From Bolinopsis microptera (taxonomy: Eukaryota; Ctenophora; Tentaculata; Lobata; Bolinopsidae): a stretch of 64,000 nt of DNA. Where the stretch lies: NCBI RefSeq assembly GCF_026151205.1, contig NC_087077.1, positions 18,274,475 to 18,338,474 on the forward strand, read 5' to 3'. Under the pieces are notes generated by a model, which was not told where the DNA came from, made no database searches, and saw only the letters and a list, made by a program, of their open reading frames with translations. The position numbers were made by a program, and so were the translations under genes. This document shows, piece by piece, positions 31,607 to 42,651 of this stretch (position 1 is its first letter; every line of letters begins with the position of its first letter).

Positions 31607-34393
31607 ATGTTGACACAGATAGCAGGCGTGGATGAGGTTGAGTTTGAGATAGAGATAGCTCTTGAGGAGCAGCGAGGAATTCAGCCTCTTCCTTTTCCTA
31701 AAATGGACAGTAAGTATAGCATTAGTTTGTTTCTACTGGTATTTAAGTTCACATTTTCAGCCACTGTTTGCATATTTCTGCTTATACTAAAGATAGAACT
31801 TGGAAGTAAGGATCACTATACTTTTACAGACAATGAAATAAATATACGTTTTTTCTAATTATTTAATTCAGTGAAATGTCCATTTCAGAGTCGAGTGCTT
31901 CAATATGCAAGTTTTTCCAACGTGGTATATGTTACAGAGACATAAGTTGTCCCTTCAGACATACGAGCGGTCCTAAGACAGTTGTTTGTAAGCATTGGTT
32001 GAGAGGTCTTTGTAAGAAGGTATGTGCGCCACCCCACTGCACACTGTTGTTCCTCCGAAAATTATTCATTCAATTTTGTGAGAATATTAAAATATTAAAT
32101 ATTGGATATTTTCTATAATTGTGCTGTAGAAACATAATTTATAATATTATCATTATTTATTTGATTACCCCTCCTTTTCAGGGAGACGATTGCGAGTATC
32201 TACACGAGTATGACATGACCAAAATGCCGGAGTGTTACTTTTTCAGCAAGTACGGAGAATGCAGCAACAAGGACTGCCAGTACCTTCATATTGACCCTAA
32301 CTCCAAAGTGAGCTTCTGAATTCAAACCCTTTTCATCTTGTCGATTATTTAATATTTATCTCCCCTGTATCTGCTTACAGACGTGAAACAGTTCAATTTC
32401 CGTTTTGAGGTCTTTTAGAAAATATTCTAAATCACCTCAGAATGGCGCCACTAGTGAAATTTGGACGCTAATTTTTGATAACAACAAAGCACGGAAATGT
32501 TTGCTTTTACTTATACCGTCAACATTCTGGTTCTTATCACGAAACTTTTTCATAAATATGATAAAATTCAACCCAACCTAAACAAATCTTGTTAAAATAG
32601 GAAACAAAAGACGTTTCGTCTGATTGTAGCGTTTCATGTCCGCTTATAGATTTAGCTTCCTTGGCCCACTGCTCCACATCTGTATAAACAGATACTGGTC
32701 AAGTGAAAGGTGTGGTGACCTGCTATCTAGCGCTACTGTAATGCTTGTAAGCGTGATAAGAACGATAATTGAGTAACACATAGGAAATTTGAGTAAGCGG
32801 AACGAGATTTCAGCATATTCAGCATATTCAGCATATTCAGCTAGATTGCCACAGGAATGAAGGTGTACAGTGCTGGCTTCTGCTTCGTTATTGATTTTAT
32901 AACAAACGTTCAGCTCTGATCCTACAATTAACTTCAACTAACCCCACTTAACACTCAGTTAAAAGACTGTCCGTGGTACGACCGTGGTTTCTGTAAGCAC
33001 GGACCCCTCTGTAAAAACAGACACATCCGACGTGTCATGTGTACTAATTACATGTCCGGTTTCTGTCCAATAGGACCTAAGTGTAAGTCCATGCATCCCC
33101 GGTTTGAGTTACCAAGAGTGGATACTAAAGACAACTTGAACAGGGTCAAATGTCATCAGTAAGTTGTTACACTGTTAAATTAACAAACCTTAAATTGCCT
33201 TACCTTAATTGTTTATCAGCTCAAAGATGACTGAATTAAAATTAAATTACAATTTCCGATCAAGCTTTTCTAGTTTTTAAGCATGGCCGAATTGTGTCAC
33301 CACAATTTGTTTAAATTGTATCAGTCATAAATTGTCATATTCCAATAACACCACCTCCCCAGTTGCAATGAGCCTGGTCACGTGATCACACATTGTCCGC
33401 TCCGAAACATCCTCCCCAACCAACCCAGTACCAGCATTAACAATCCGGTCCTTAAAACTATTACCCCTGGTTAGTGACACGCTGTGCTATCACTTTTACT
33501 TTGAGTCTGATCTATTTTGTATCTTTGTATGAAGTGTCCCAATTAAAGTTTAATTTTATTGCCTCAGAATTGGAGGTATTTTTAGCAGTTTATCCACATC
33601 GATTTCGTACTTAGTATCGCGCAGTTTGACCAGAATACATATAATTTATGATACACCTTGTTCAGGTATGACGATTGAAGTGAAGAGATCACACGATCAT
33701 TCGGACACACCCCCTACTCCATTCAACAACACTCTCGTGCCCGTTAACAATTCAGGATATGTTGCCAAACCCCTGCACACTGTTACCTGTTTCAAGGTTT
33801 GATTATTCTACATTTTGTGGTCAAAAAGGATTATCTACCAACATACTTGTCGTGTCTTCTTGGTTTATTGCAATATTAGGTCCTCAGTTTCTTTACTCCT
33901 TATCTTGAGGTTAATGAAATTATGTTTCAGTGCGGCGAGAAGGGACACTACGCAAATAATGTGAGTAGTCATTTTGTTTATGAAGGAAACTATATAACTT
34001 ACATCGCGGCAGGATAATTTGTTATCGGCTCGATGGCCAGAGCTAACGCCTTTGCCGGGGTTATTTCGTTCCTATTGCTAGTTTTGCGCAATGCTATGTT
34101 ATCGAACTGCATCTTTTCAGAATTAATTTCGCGCGCGTGCATCTATCTGATCTGAGCCGCGCGGTGTAGCTCAGTCGATCTTTTAGTTGAGCACGTCCGT
34201 CACGTTGATCGAATTGTGATCGACCATCTTACCGTACACAAAATGTAAACGTTATAACCACTTATCAAACATGATTAGTGTAAAGCACTGATTCTAAAAT
34301 TTAATGGATGAAGTATTTTTCAAATTTCAGTGTGCTCTGGCAAAGAAAAACTTAAACCTGTCGAAAATGGGAGGGTTTAAGATCGTCAACTGA
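31607..34393 (+). CDS. CPSF4: CPSF4/CPSF30, CCCH zinc-finger 3'-end processing factor
   Basis: Eight exons in phase: 31607-31709, 31889-32019, 32182-32307, 32959-33158, 33363-33469, 33666-33796, 33931-33960, 34331-34393 (296 residues). Five CCCH fingers follow one another from residue 41 to 166 (for example CKHWLRGLCKKGDDCEYLH and CPWYDRGFCKHGPLCKNRH). Then come two CCHC zinc knuckles, C185-C188-H193-C198 and C264-C267-H272-C277. CPSF30 recognises AAUAAA together with WDR33 in the cleavage and polyadenylation complex. From general knowledge vertebrate CPSF4 has one knuckle, whereas Drosophila Clipper has two; this gene is of the two-knuckle type. The second knuckle is split by a 30-nt microexon (CGEKGHYANN), with its first and last cysteines on separate exons. 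Confidence 0.95.
34159..34226 (+). repeat. tRNA-like SINE head (candidate)
   Basis: Within the last CPSF4 intron, TGTAGCTCAGTCG fits a pol III A box, and GATCGAATTG or the later GATCGACC gives an approximate B box 32-51 bases downstream. The acceptor-stem complement is poor, so it is not a functional tRNA gene. A tRNA-derived SINE is the best reading; boundaries and tail are not visible. Confidence 0.4.
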
Positions 34394-35552
34394 ACCTACC
34401 ACGCCGTTCTACGCTGTATGATACCAAAAAGCGACAGCACATCTGTATACTAAATGGAGACGGATTTGGACATTTTTTCAATAGATGGACCATTGCTCGG
34501 TCGTGCAGGGCATGGATAATATTTGACAAAGAAGGTCTGGTTGGCGACACCAGGATCGCCATAAAAAACTGCCATCACGATTCAAATATTCATATTTCGT
34601 TGATAAGTTTTTTTGTGAATGTGTTAGGTTTCAGAGTGCATTGGTTTGGTGTTGAGTGAATTTGTTGCAGCATGTTTCATGTCTTCATTTGTACCCACAA
34701 CGCTGATCGTTCATCTTTATCTTTACTACGATTCTTCCCTGTAAATGCTATTTCTGTTGGGCAGGAAAACGCATGCTTTCTCTTTTAACAGTACTTCTGA
34801 TCCTATTGATTCCCCCACTCAACAAATCAGAAATATCCATTGAGTTCTATTTTCTTAATACCACAAAACCTTTCTCATGCTATGCTGTGGAAATACACCA
34901 CACGTTTCCAAGGGATCTATTTTCCGAATTCTTTTGTTTGCTTATTTGTAGCCTGATTTTATAAGTTATACGAGAGAAAAAATACGACTCGCTTCATTTC
35001 TTCAAAGTCAAATTGTTAATTAAGCGAAATAATAAAAACTAGAAAACTTAGAACCAATGAATATATAGTCCTACTCCTATGTATAGAATTCATTTATTAA
35101 AATGGTTGAAATAACCGACGTCAATCAAAATTAACAGATTATTTGTCATTACAACAAGAAAATTATAAAAACATAAAAGACTGTATGAAATCAACAAATA
35201 TTAAACCCCTAAATTGTCACGGATGGTTTGTAAGTAATAAGAATCTCATAATTTAACTAATAATGTTCCCTAACGTCTTGTAAGTTGCTTGGTAAAGAGA
35301 GCTTGGAAAGGGTAACTGTTCTAGTATAGAGGTGGGGGTTTCCCAGGAAATGCTAAGATGCTATGCAAGGAATCTTTAAAATAAAATTGATCGGGCTGAA
35401 CCAGCTAATCTTTTATCGAGCCTAAGCAAAAGCCGGTCGACATGCTTAATTAATCATATATGTGCAACCAGCTTAATAAATGGTCAGCTTGAATCATATA
35501 ATAAGTCCTGGTTTTCAATATTCTGTTATAAGATTTATAGCTGCAGTAAGCG
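34394..35552. other. Intergenic, no gene seen
   Basis: Spacer between convergent genes CPSF4 (plus) and the unknown gene (minus). It contains a short open frame at 34773-34964 with no recognisable domain. Nothing else supported. Confidence 0.45.
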
Positions 35553-38500
35553 TCAGTTTTGTCCCGTGTAGAATTGGATGTAAGACGCTATTGGAGGTAT
35601 TTCTGTTTTGTGATTCGTAGCTTCCAGGGGGCCCATTCGCCCAGTTATATTCGATATTTTCAGCAATCGTGCTGAATCTGAAACCTTTTCTGAAAGATTT
35701 TATCATTTGATAAATACCGTATTTTTGGCGGCTATAACAATTTATGTGTTTTTAAACAATGGTAAGTTTTCATCCCTAAGCAATAAGTATGTCATAATCT
35801 ATTATCTATCCATACTTTCTCAACGTTGCGTATTCCACAAATAATTCAAAGAGTATGACGTTAAATATCAGAACAAGTGCAACGTGACAAATAGTTCTAT
35901 TACGGCCGTAGTCTAACGACCAGGAAGTTTGTTAAAATAGTATATTTATACGTCCAGATTCTTGACTCAAGAAAGTTGAGGGCAGTGTGAGCTTACCTGT
36001 TTCTAGAGTTGTCGCCTGTCCGATGTGTCTAGGCTCTAATTTTATCGAACATCCTTGATGTCCCTTCATGTTCCATCTCTCCTGAAATATGACATGTTAT
36101 TGAAAGTAAAAGTCACGCTCTGCTGAAAAATGTGAAAGTTACGTTTGAATGGTTGGGACTAATACTGCAGTTACCTGTTACAACTGGTAGTAACACAAGA
36201 ACCAGCCGATCTTAATTCCATTAAAAAGCCCGTATTCTAGCGGAGTCAGTGTTAGATTGGAGGTGTAATAACACGCAACCAAGTGATCAGTGATAATAAC
36301 TCAAGAACGGTTTGAGGACGTCATTTATAACTTACAGGGGCTATAAGGTATCACCTCCGGGGTCCGTTAAAATGTTCACTCGGGTGATAGCATTAGCATC
36401 ATAACGTTTAAATAACAAATTTTCTTATATCGCTTATTTTTTCATACTATCAACCTGTTCTTGGTCTCAAAGTGAATTCATGCGATTTTGATCTTGGATA
36501 ACCACGCAAATTTGCTTGAAAACCTCACATCAATCGTGTAATGATAAATTTAGTGCGGGTGTCACGTGTTGATTGGGTACCTGACCGGCCTGCTCACGCG
36601 TGAGCATGCTGCTGAGTGCTGATCACCATATCAGTTAATGAGATGATCAGCTGATCCCGCCAGCTGATTACAGACGATATCATCCAGCTGTTGACAAGGT
36701 GGATCTCATGATCGCCACGCAGCTCCTGGATAAATTAGAGCCTAGATATTTTGGGAGTCGATTCTGAGCACAATGTGACAATGCACTAAATTTAAACGAT
36801 GAGATACACTCAGCAGCAGCTCCATAAGCTATTTAAGAAATCCAATTTGTACCCAAATTAACTAAAAAAAGCAGATATCAAGATGCGATCTTCTCCAGGA
36901 GTAGGAGGCACGTGGCTGTTACCTTACCGGACTTTATTTGAACGGATATAAATTACATCCAATAAGATAGTAATTCGACATTCATTACACTATTGTATTA
37001 CTATTAGTATTATGTAAGGCCGAAGAGTCTCACAGTACACAGTAGCTGTCCTCAGCCCACATGAACTTATTCATGGTCAATATTTAGTTGTATTCCATTT
37101 TCCAGTCTTAGCTTGGGTACATCACGCAACCTCTCGCCCGGTGGTTGCTACTTTCCCGCACCGCATTATAATAGCACAACTTTGCTCTATAAACTTTAAT
37201 ATTTCTATTTGACATATTGTAATATTTTGAACATTGTTTGGTTCAAATGGCTCACGTTCGCGTTCGAGGACATGATCATTTTTCATTCATGGAGTGTGTG
37301 GGTGGCGAGACACCACGTGATAACCCTGCTTCGTAAGTGCTGAAGAAGCGGGATATTATGCGATCTATTTTCTTATTTACACCATATATAAAGACTTGCC
37401 AGACGTTGCGTCGCTGCTAACCTGGGGACCGCCTTTCTGTTCATAAACATATTGGATATATGGCGGAATTGATTATTTGAATTGACAGGCTGAGCGCCGC
37501 CCAGTAACGTCGCTGCCCGACCCATCATCTCATGGTAGTCGTACGTGGGACGGTGGAGGGATTTCATGATGTGCGAAGCCGTACAAAGAAGAACAGGCTG
37601 GAATCTAGTAATCTTCCCTAAATACTCAAATTTAGAGATCTGATTCAATTTGGGGGAGCCTCTAGAATCCAGCGAGGTGTATTTTGTTTTTGAGGCTCCT
37701 AATAATGAGTGTGCTCTTATATTATTAGCTAATGTCGATCAATCGTCAGGGTCTCTGTTTGCACGGTATATAGTGGAGGAATCAGTGGGGCCGATCAAAA
37801 GTGACTTAAAATGGCATATATTTCGATTTACTCAAAGGTTTTTCTATTTTCTCCATACGGTACAAATTTGTATGCCATTTTGGAATTTAAAATCTAGAGA
37901 AATACATTTCGATTAACTCAAATGTTTTTCCATTTTCTCCATACATTTTGGAATTTAAAATCTAGAGAAACTATTCTTTAACAAAGGTTTAGCCTTATAA
38001 ATTAAATTCAATATTCATCTAGAATCTAGACATCATTTTCATTGTTGTATTTCGACCTTAGCCCTTTTCCCTAACCAAAACTAGAAAACTCAAAACCAGA
38101 TTATTAAAATCGTCCACCCTCTCAATCACGAGGAAGGTTATATACAGTAGTTAGCTCTGTTCAGAAGTGAGCTAGAAATTATATGAATCCCCGAGACCGC
38201 TCTAAAATCTAAATTCAATCCAAATTTTAAATGGATAGATTTTAAACTTCCATTATGAACGTAGAGATTTAGAATGCCTGGGTTCCATCCGATTGAACCC
38301 AGGTATTCTCTACGTTCATAATGGAAGTATTTAGCTTAGTCATCAGTTTGATGGTAAACTGCTCGGTGGCATTACAAAGTAACATTACAAATTTATGTGG
38401 TTAGTGAAACTTTGAATGAAATTCTTAAGTGGGTAGTTGTGGGGTTAGTTCGGGGGGTAAATTAACCACAACCGGGCTTTTACGTGAGTAATCCCCATTT

Positions 38501-38866
38501 CTGGAAACTGCACTTTTAACCATGACATCATGCTGGGGCCGGTGGGGATTGCAGTCCTAAGAGAAAGTTCAGTAGTGCGATTGCTGAAGTGTCTATAATG
38601 AAAGTGAAAGAGAAAGAGAAAGAGTATTGTTTTCTTGTCAAGTACCTGTTTTCTAGCGTCGTGTAGAGGTGGTTCCTCAACAAACAGAGTAGAGCTGGTA
38701 ACTGTTGGAGAGGACACGTTTGAAGAGGATGTAGGAGACACGTTGAACTGAACTCCTGAATTTGAAAACGGTTTACAAGTGGAAGTATTGGCAGATTGAT
38801 TACTAAAGTACTAACCACGAGGTTTATGTTGTACGTTTGATCTTCTAGCTGTTTGACAAATGACAT
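35553..38866 (-). CDS. Unrecognised five-exon gene (136 residues)
   Basis: Read from splice signals on the minus strand: 38866-38816, 38747-38646, 38556-38521, 36081-35997, 35689-35553. All four junctions are GT-AG and phase-compatible, ending in a TGA. The product starts MSFVKQLEDQTYNINLV, has a Ser/Thr-rich stretch ending in EEPPLHDARKQ, then DCNPHRPQHDVM, then RWNMKGHQGCSIKLEPRHIG, and ends IASYIQFYTGQN. It is hydrophilic, with no TM or signal peptide. I cannot name the family; the compact conserved-looking core (DCNPHRPQ...RWNMKGHQG...KLEPRHIG) resembles short structural proteins such as axonemal inner proteins only in style. The 36-nt exon is the weakest call, and the 2.4-kb third intron might hide another exon. 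An alternative acceptor at about 38756 for exon 2 would shift the frame. Confidence 0.55.
37418..37508. repeat. Dispersed repeat, copy C
   Basis: Third copy of the family at 4316 and 4508, here inside an intron of the unknown minus-strand gene: ACCTGGGGACC, GGCGGAATTG, then TTGACAGGCTGAGCGC and GCCCAGTAACG. Confidence 0.6.
38246..38328. repeat. Imperfect inverted repeat (bulged hairpin)
   Basis: A 21-bp outer stem (starting ACTTCCATTATGAACGTAG) and a 13-bp inner stem (AATGCCTGGGTTC / GAACCCAGGTATT, one mismatch) are separated by a 6-nt bulge on one side, with a 9-nt loop. It lies in an intron of the unknown gene. Size and shape resemble a microRNA precursor, but a decayed palindrome is equally possible. 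Confidence 0.85.
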
Positions 38867-39134
38867 GGTGTTTAAATGGGAACAGATAACGCTGATAAAT
38901 AATTAACAGATCACTCTTTGAAAACATCTTAATCAAAATCACTAAATTTGTTTGTATCAATAAATTTTACTTCTTATCCAATTAAACCGTTGTGTCATTT
39001 GTTAAACTGGAAAGGTTCAGACCAGTTTTACAACTAAAATCGATGTTATTTACCGAAAAGATACCGGTCTTTGCTGTGTAAACTACCGTATCAGTATTGC
39101 TTATTGTTGTCTAAACTAAACTCGGAGAACGTTT

Positions 39135-40950
39135 AATTATCCACTATCACCTTAGTACGTGCAACTCTTAAATAACCACTCCCTTAGTACGTGCAACTCT
39201 TAAATAACCACTCCCTTAGTACGTGCACCTCTTAAATAACCACTCCCTTAGTACGTGCACCTCTTAATTAAATAACCACTCCCTTAGTACGTGCACCTCT
39301 TAAGTAACCACTCCCTTAGTACGTGCACCTCTTAAATAACCACTCCCTTAGTACGTGCACCTCTTAAATAACCACTCCCTTAGTACGTGCACCTCTTAAA
39401 TAACCACTCCCTTAGAACGTGCACCTCTTGAATAACCATTCCCTTAGTACGTGCACCTCTTAAATAACCACTTCCTTAGTACGTGCACCTCTTAAATAAC
39501 CACTCCCTTAGTACGTGCACCTCTTAAATAACCACTCCCTTAGTACGTGCAACTCTTAAATAACCACTCCCTTAGTACGTGCAACTCTTAAATAACCACT
39601 CCCTTAGTACGTGCACCTCTTAAATAACCACTCCCTTAGTACGTGCACCTCTTAAATAACCACTCCCTTAGTACGTGCAGCTCTTAAATAACCACTTCCT
39701 TAGTACGTGCACCTCTTAAATAACCACTCCCTTAGTACGTGCACCTCTTAAATAACCACTCCCTTAGTACGTGCAACTCTTAAATAACCACTCCCTTAGT
39801 ACGTGCAACTCTTAAATAACCACTCCCTTAGTACGTGCACCTCTTAAATAACCACTCCCTTAGTACGTGCACCTCTTAAATAACCACTCCCTTAGTACGT
39901 GCAACTCTTAAATAACCACTCCCTTAGTACGTGCAACTCTTAAATAACCACTCCCTTAGTACGTGCACCTCTTGAATAACCATTCCCTTAGTACGTGCAG
40001 CTCTTAAATAACCACTCCCTTAGTACGTGCACCTCTTAAATAACCACTCCCTTAGTACGTGCAACTCTTAAATAACCACTCCCTTAGTACGTGCACCTCT
40101 TAAATAACCACTCCCTTAGTACGTGCACCTCTTAAATAACCACTCCCTTAGTACGTGCACCTCTTAAATAACCACTCCCTTAGTACGTGCACCTCTTAAA
40201 TAACCACTCCCTTAGTACGTGCACCTCTTAAATAACCACTCCCTTAGTACGTGCACCTCTTAAATAACCACTCCCTTAGTAGGTGCAACTCTTAAATAAC
40301 CACTCCCTTAGTACGTGCACCTCTTAAATAACCACTCCCTTAGTACGTGCACCTCTTAAATAACCACTCCCTTAGTACGTGCACCTCTTAAATAACCACT
40401 CCCTTAGTACGTGCACCTCTTAAATAACCACTCCCTTAGTACGTGCAACTCTTAAATAACCACTCCCTTAGTACGTGCAACTCTTAAATAACCACTCCCT
40501 TAGTACGTGCACCTCTTGAATAACCATTCCCTTAGTACGTGCAGCTCTTAAATAACCACTCCCTTAGTACGTGCACCTCTTAAATAACCACTCCCTTAGT
40601 ACGTGCAACTCTTAAATAACCACTCCCTTAGTACGTGCACCTCTTAAATAACCACTCCCTTAGTACGTGCACCTCTTAAATAACCACTCCCTTAGTACGT
40701 GCACCTCTTAAATAACCACTCCCTTAGTACGTGCACCTCTTAAATAACCACTCCCTTAGTACGTGCACCTCTTAAATAACCACTCCCTTAGTAGGTGCAA
40801 CTCTTAAATAACCACTCCCTTAGTACGTGTACCTCTTAAATAACCACTCCCTTAGTACGTGCACCTCTTAAATAACCACTCCCTTAGTACGTGCACCTCT
40901 TAAATAACCACTCCCTTAGTACGTGCAGCTCTTAAATAACCACTCCCTGT
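39135..40950. repeat. 32-bp minisatellite, about 56 copies, with higher-order structure
   Basis: Unit AACCACTCCCTTAGTACGTG plus CACCTCTTAAAT, almost perfect throughout. Variants mark a higher-order period: the CTTGAATAACCATTCCC variant occurs at 39427, 39971 and 40515, exactly 544 bp (17 units) apart, and the GTAGGTGCAACTC variant at about 40281 and 40793, 512 bp (16 units) apart. The array sits between the unknown gene's 5' end and the transposon cluster. Confidence 0.97.
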
Positions 40951-41089
40951 CTCCGATGTTGCATGATGATGCACCGAATGAATCGATTAAATCGTAAATA
41001 GGGAGCATATTTAATCCATCCATATTATTTAAATGTCTCTGATACTTAACCTTTAAACCCCCAATCCGACACTTCCACTTCCCCTATTA

Positions 41090-41374
41090 TATAAGTAAGT
41101 ATATACTATATAAGTATATTTATCACATAAGTAAATAATCATATAAGTATTTACTATAGAAGTATTTAAGTATATATTTGTATTGTATTGTATCGGATGC
41201 CATCGTGGAGTAGGTAGTCTCCTGTACCTTTTCCGCTTCGACATAAAAGAAAAAAAAAACCTAGACTTGCAACCTGCAATCCGAAGGTGACTGCAGCCCT
41301 TACAGAAGACTATAAGGTCTTCATGCTTATAGCATATAGGTATATAAGCATATAAGTATATAATTATATAAGTA
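41090..41374. repeat. AAGTATAT-type AT-rich microsatellite, left part
   Basis: Irregular runs of TATAAGTA and ATTTAAGTA. The same repeat resumes at 42143, showing that the MITE at 41375 inserted into one continuous microsatellite. The non-repetitive stretch 41200-41330 shows no gene. Confidence 0.75.
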
Positions 41375-42142
41375 CAGGGTGGGCCAAAAGTCAGTGTGCA
41401 AACGTTGGGTCTTATACCTCCGCCGTGTTTTATATTTGAGAGCTGTCGCTTTGCAGATGGCATACTGTACTTACTGGTTCGAGGATTCCGTCGTCAAAAT
41501 TTGAAAATTCGAATATTTTAGACCACGCCCATTCAATATTAAAACACCTATATTGTTTTCTCTGAACATGCTGAACGCCTAATTTTTTCAGAGACGGTAG
41601 ATTATCAAATGTTGCATATGATCTGAAAACATGAGGCAAAACGGATTAGAAATGACGAAGTTATCAAGCATTTTGTGTATCTCGTTAACAAAATTGACTG
41701 GGTGATTATGTGACACCGTGACACGACACCTTAATTGGGCACCCTTAACAATTCCCATAATGTTTAACGGGGTAGTTAACGGGGTCACCTTATCACGTGA
41801 TTAGGTAAACCAATCACCTGATCACACGTAATGAATAAACTCGTTATGCTTCATATCTCGGTCATCTGAGAAGCTACAGTTCTAATTCTTTCAGGACAAA
41901 CGTAATTCGAATGGCCAAACACAATTCAATAACATTTAGCTTGATCCGACTATCCTAACTATCAAATAAATGTGAAAATGAACCTCCATTTGAAAAAAAT
42001 GAACGAGTTTTTTTTTTCGAGTTGACAAATTCCTCGAACCAGTGGTGGTACTAAGTCATACCAGAGGGAAGTATTTCGATTGGGCACTCAGTGACTGAGC
42101 TATTAAGGCCAACGTTTGCACACTGACTTTTGGCCCACCCTG
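41375..42142. mobile_element. mariner/Tc1-like MITE
   Basis: 768 bp with perfect 34-bp terminal inverted repeats starting CAGGGTGGGCCAAAAGTCAG, flanked by TA on both sides (41373-41374 and 42143-42144), the target site of Tc1/mariner elements. The interior has only short frames with no transposase, so the element is non-autonomous. The perfect ends suggest recent activity. Confidence 0.88.
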
Positions 42143-42250
42143 TATATAATTATATAAGTATATAAGTATATAAGTATATAAGTATTTAAGTATTTAAGTA
42201 TTTAAGTATTTAAGTATTTAAGTATATAATTAATATTACATAATTATTTG
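42143..42250. repeat. AAGTATTT microsatellite, right part
   Basis: Continuation of the AT-rich repeat interrupted by the MITE: TATAAGTA units grading into five TTTAAGTA units. Confidence 0.8.
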
Positions 42251-42651
42251 AGTAGTTAAGTATAACAAGATAAGCATAACCATTCCTTTTAACTAATGAA
42301 CTGGAACCCCAGTTCGACTATTTAATTTGTAGCTCTGTAAAAACATAAATGATTATTTCTCCCGGTAACCATGGTGTCTGGTTTCGTAAGTAGTCACGCA
42401 TAATTGGGCGAATATTAAATTATGGCCGCGTCACAACCCTTTATAGATGCTTATGAGATATTTAGCGTTCTTCTTGGTGAAGCGGAGTATTCAAAAAACA
42501 TAGCTATACGAGGCTGCACCCCACCAAACCTGTTAAAACTGAGCCATACTCTGATCAGGATAAACTGGAATTCTTTAACATTGGCTCGTCTAAACGTTAT
42601 GTTAACTTACTTAACTAATGAACTGGAACCCCAGTTAAAAGAAGTCTTAAA

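Noticed and set aside
37373-37648. Minus-strand 91-residue open frame
   Set aside because: Overlaps a dispersed repeat copy and has no consistent splice sites or recognisable domain.
39135-40950. CRISPR-like direct repeat array
   Set aside because: Units are contiguous with no variable spacers, and the surrounding genes are animal; this is a minisatellite.
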